Assembly: GCA_003558175.1 (NCBI GenBank)
Contig: PWMO01000429.1
Span: forward strand, 1-5,619
From: Spirochaetaceae bacterium
Lineage (GTDB): Bacteria; Spirochaetota; Spirochaetia; DSM-27196; PWMO01
DNA length: 5,619 bases
Direction: 5' to 3'
The translations under genes were made by a program, and so were the position numbers. Below, in pieces: positions 5,495 through 5,619 of this stretch (position 1 is its first letter; the number at the start of each line of letters is the position of its first letter). The notes below the pieces were generated by a model. The model saw only the letters and a list, made by a program, of their open reading frames with translations, searched no databases and was not told the origin of the DNA.

Positions 5495-5619
5495 ATGACG
5501 CCGCAGTTTCGGCTCTTTCATCGTGGAAGCAAAACTTACTTCAACTCCACGATTTTCTTTCCCCCTGAGACTCGCCGTGACGTGTTCGTGCTATACGGGG
5601 TTGTGCGTAAGGCCGACAA
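5495..5619 (+). CDS. crtB: Phytoene synthase, N-terminal fragment (runs off right edge)
   Basis: Forty-one complete codons are visible. They read as the start of a squalene/phytoene synthase-family protein: FHRGSKTYFNSTIFFPP (8-24), then RRDVFVLYGVVRKAD (27-41). This corresponds to the SK.....LFP...R....LYAF.R.AD stretch before the first Asp-rich motif; the window ends within that motif, so the second aspartate cannot be checked. The enzyme joins two geranylgeranyl diphosphates head to head to make phytoene, the substrate of the upstream CrtI. The gap to crtI is 9 nt and the ribosome binding site overlaps the crtI stop, so the two form one operon. The family is about 280-320 residues long, so most of the gene is missing. 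A squalene synthase is an alternative, but the partner crtI makes phytoene synthase far likelier. Confidence 0.88.
   Translation, partial: MTPQFRLFHRGSKTYFNSTIFFPPETRRDVFVLYGVVRKAD

Overview
The window is ordinary bacterial chromosome with a GC-rich coding character. It holds six recognisable genes in two oppositely oriented blocks, and no RNA genes, mobile elements or CRISPR. The left half (about 1-2930, minus strand) is a branched-chain amino acid operon, ilvB-ilvN-leuC, read right to left; leuC runs off the left edge. The right half (about 4013-5619, plus strand) is a carotenoid operon, crtI-crtB; crtB runs off the right edge. Between them, on the minus strand, lies a single gene for an exported SlyD-type FKBP prolyl isomerase (3249-3851).

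Organism: a Gram-negative-type bacterium. The export signal of the FKBP ends in Ala-Leu-Ala followed at once by Gly-Gly-Gly and charged residues, a style I associate with free-living Spirochaetota (Spirochaeta-like). Pigmented, carotenoid-making spirochaetes are known, which fits the crt genes. This placement is an inference from few signals. The CrtI/CrtB sequence style is also seen in Bacteroidota and haloarchaea.

Regulatory layout: three good sigma70-type promoters can be read by eye, each with a 17-bp spacer. One serves ilvBN-leuC (TTGACG/TAGTAT, 2904-2932). One serves the FKBP gene (TTGTCA/TATACT, 3885-3913). One probably serves crtIB (TTGTTG or TTGAAC with TAGTAT or TATCCT, 3925-3956). 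The last two are back to back in a 161-bp divergent intergenic region. The 378-bp gap between the FKBP gene and ilvB (2871-3248) is the most structured non-coding stretch. From the FKBP end it holds a 9-bp hairpin, a C-rich/G-poor transcript segment containing two copies of a 12-bp direct repeat, a long bulged hairpin, a 28-bp dyad, and a perfect 8+8 bp palindrome abutting the ilvB -35 element.

How the genes work together: IlvB and IlvN form acetohydroxyacid synthase, the first common step to valine, leucine and isoleucine. LeuC is the large subunit of isopropylmalate isomerase in the leucine branch. CrtB makes phytoene and CrtI desaturates it. The FKBP is a separate envelope folding factor. 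I see no undescribed multi-gene system here. The points most worth checking are the exported SlyD-like protein, the divergent herbicide-loop sequence of IlvB and the unexplained dyads upstream of ilvB.
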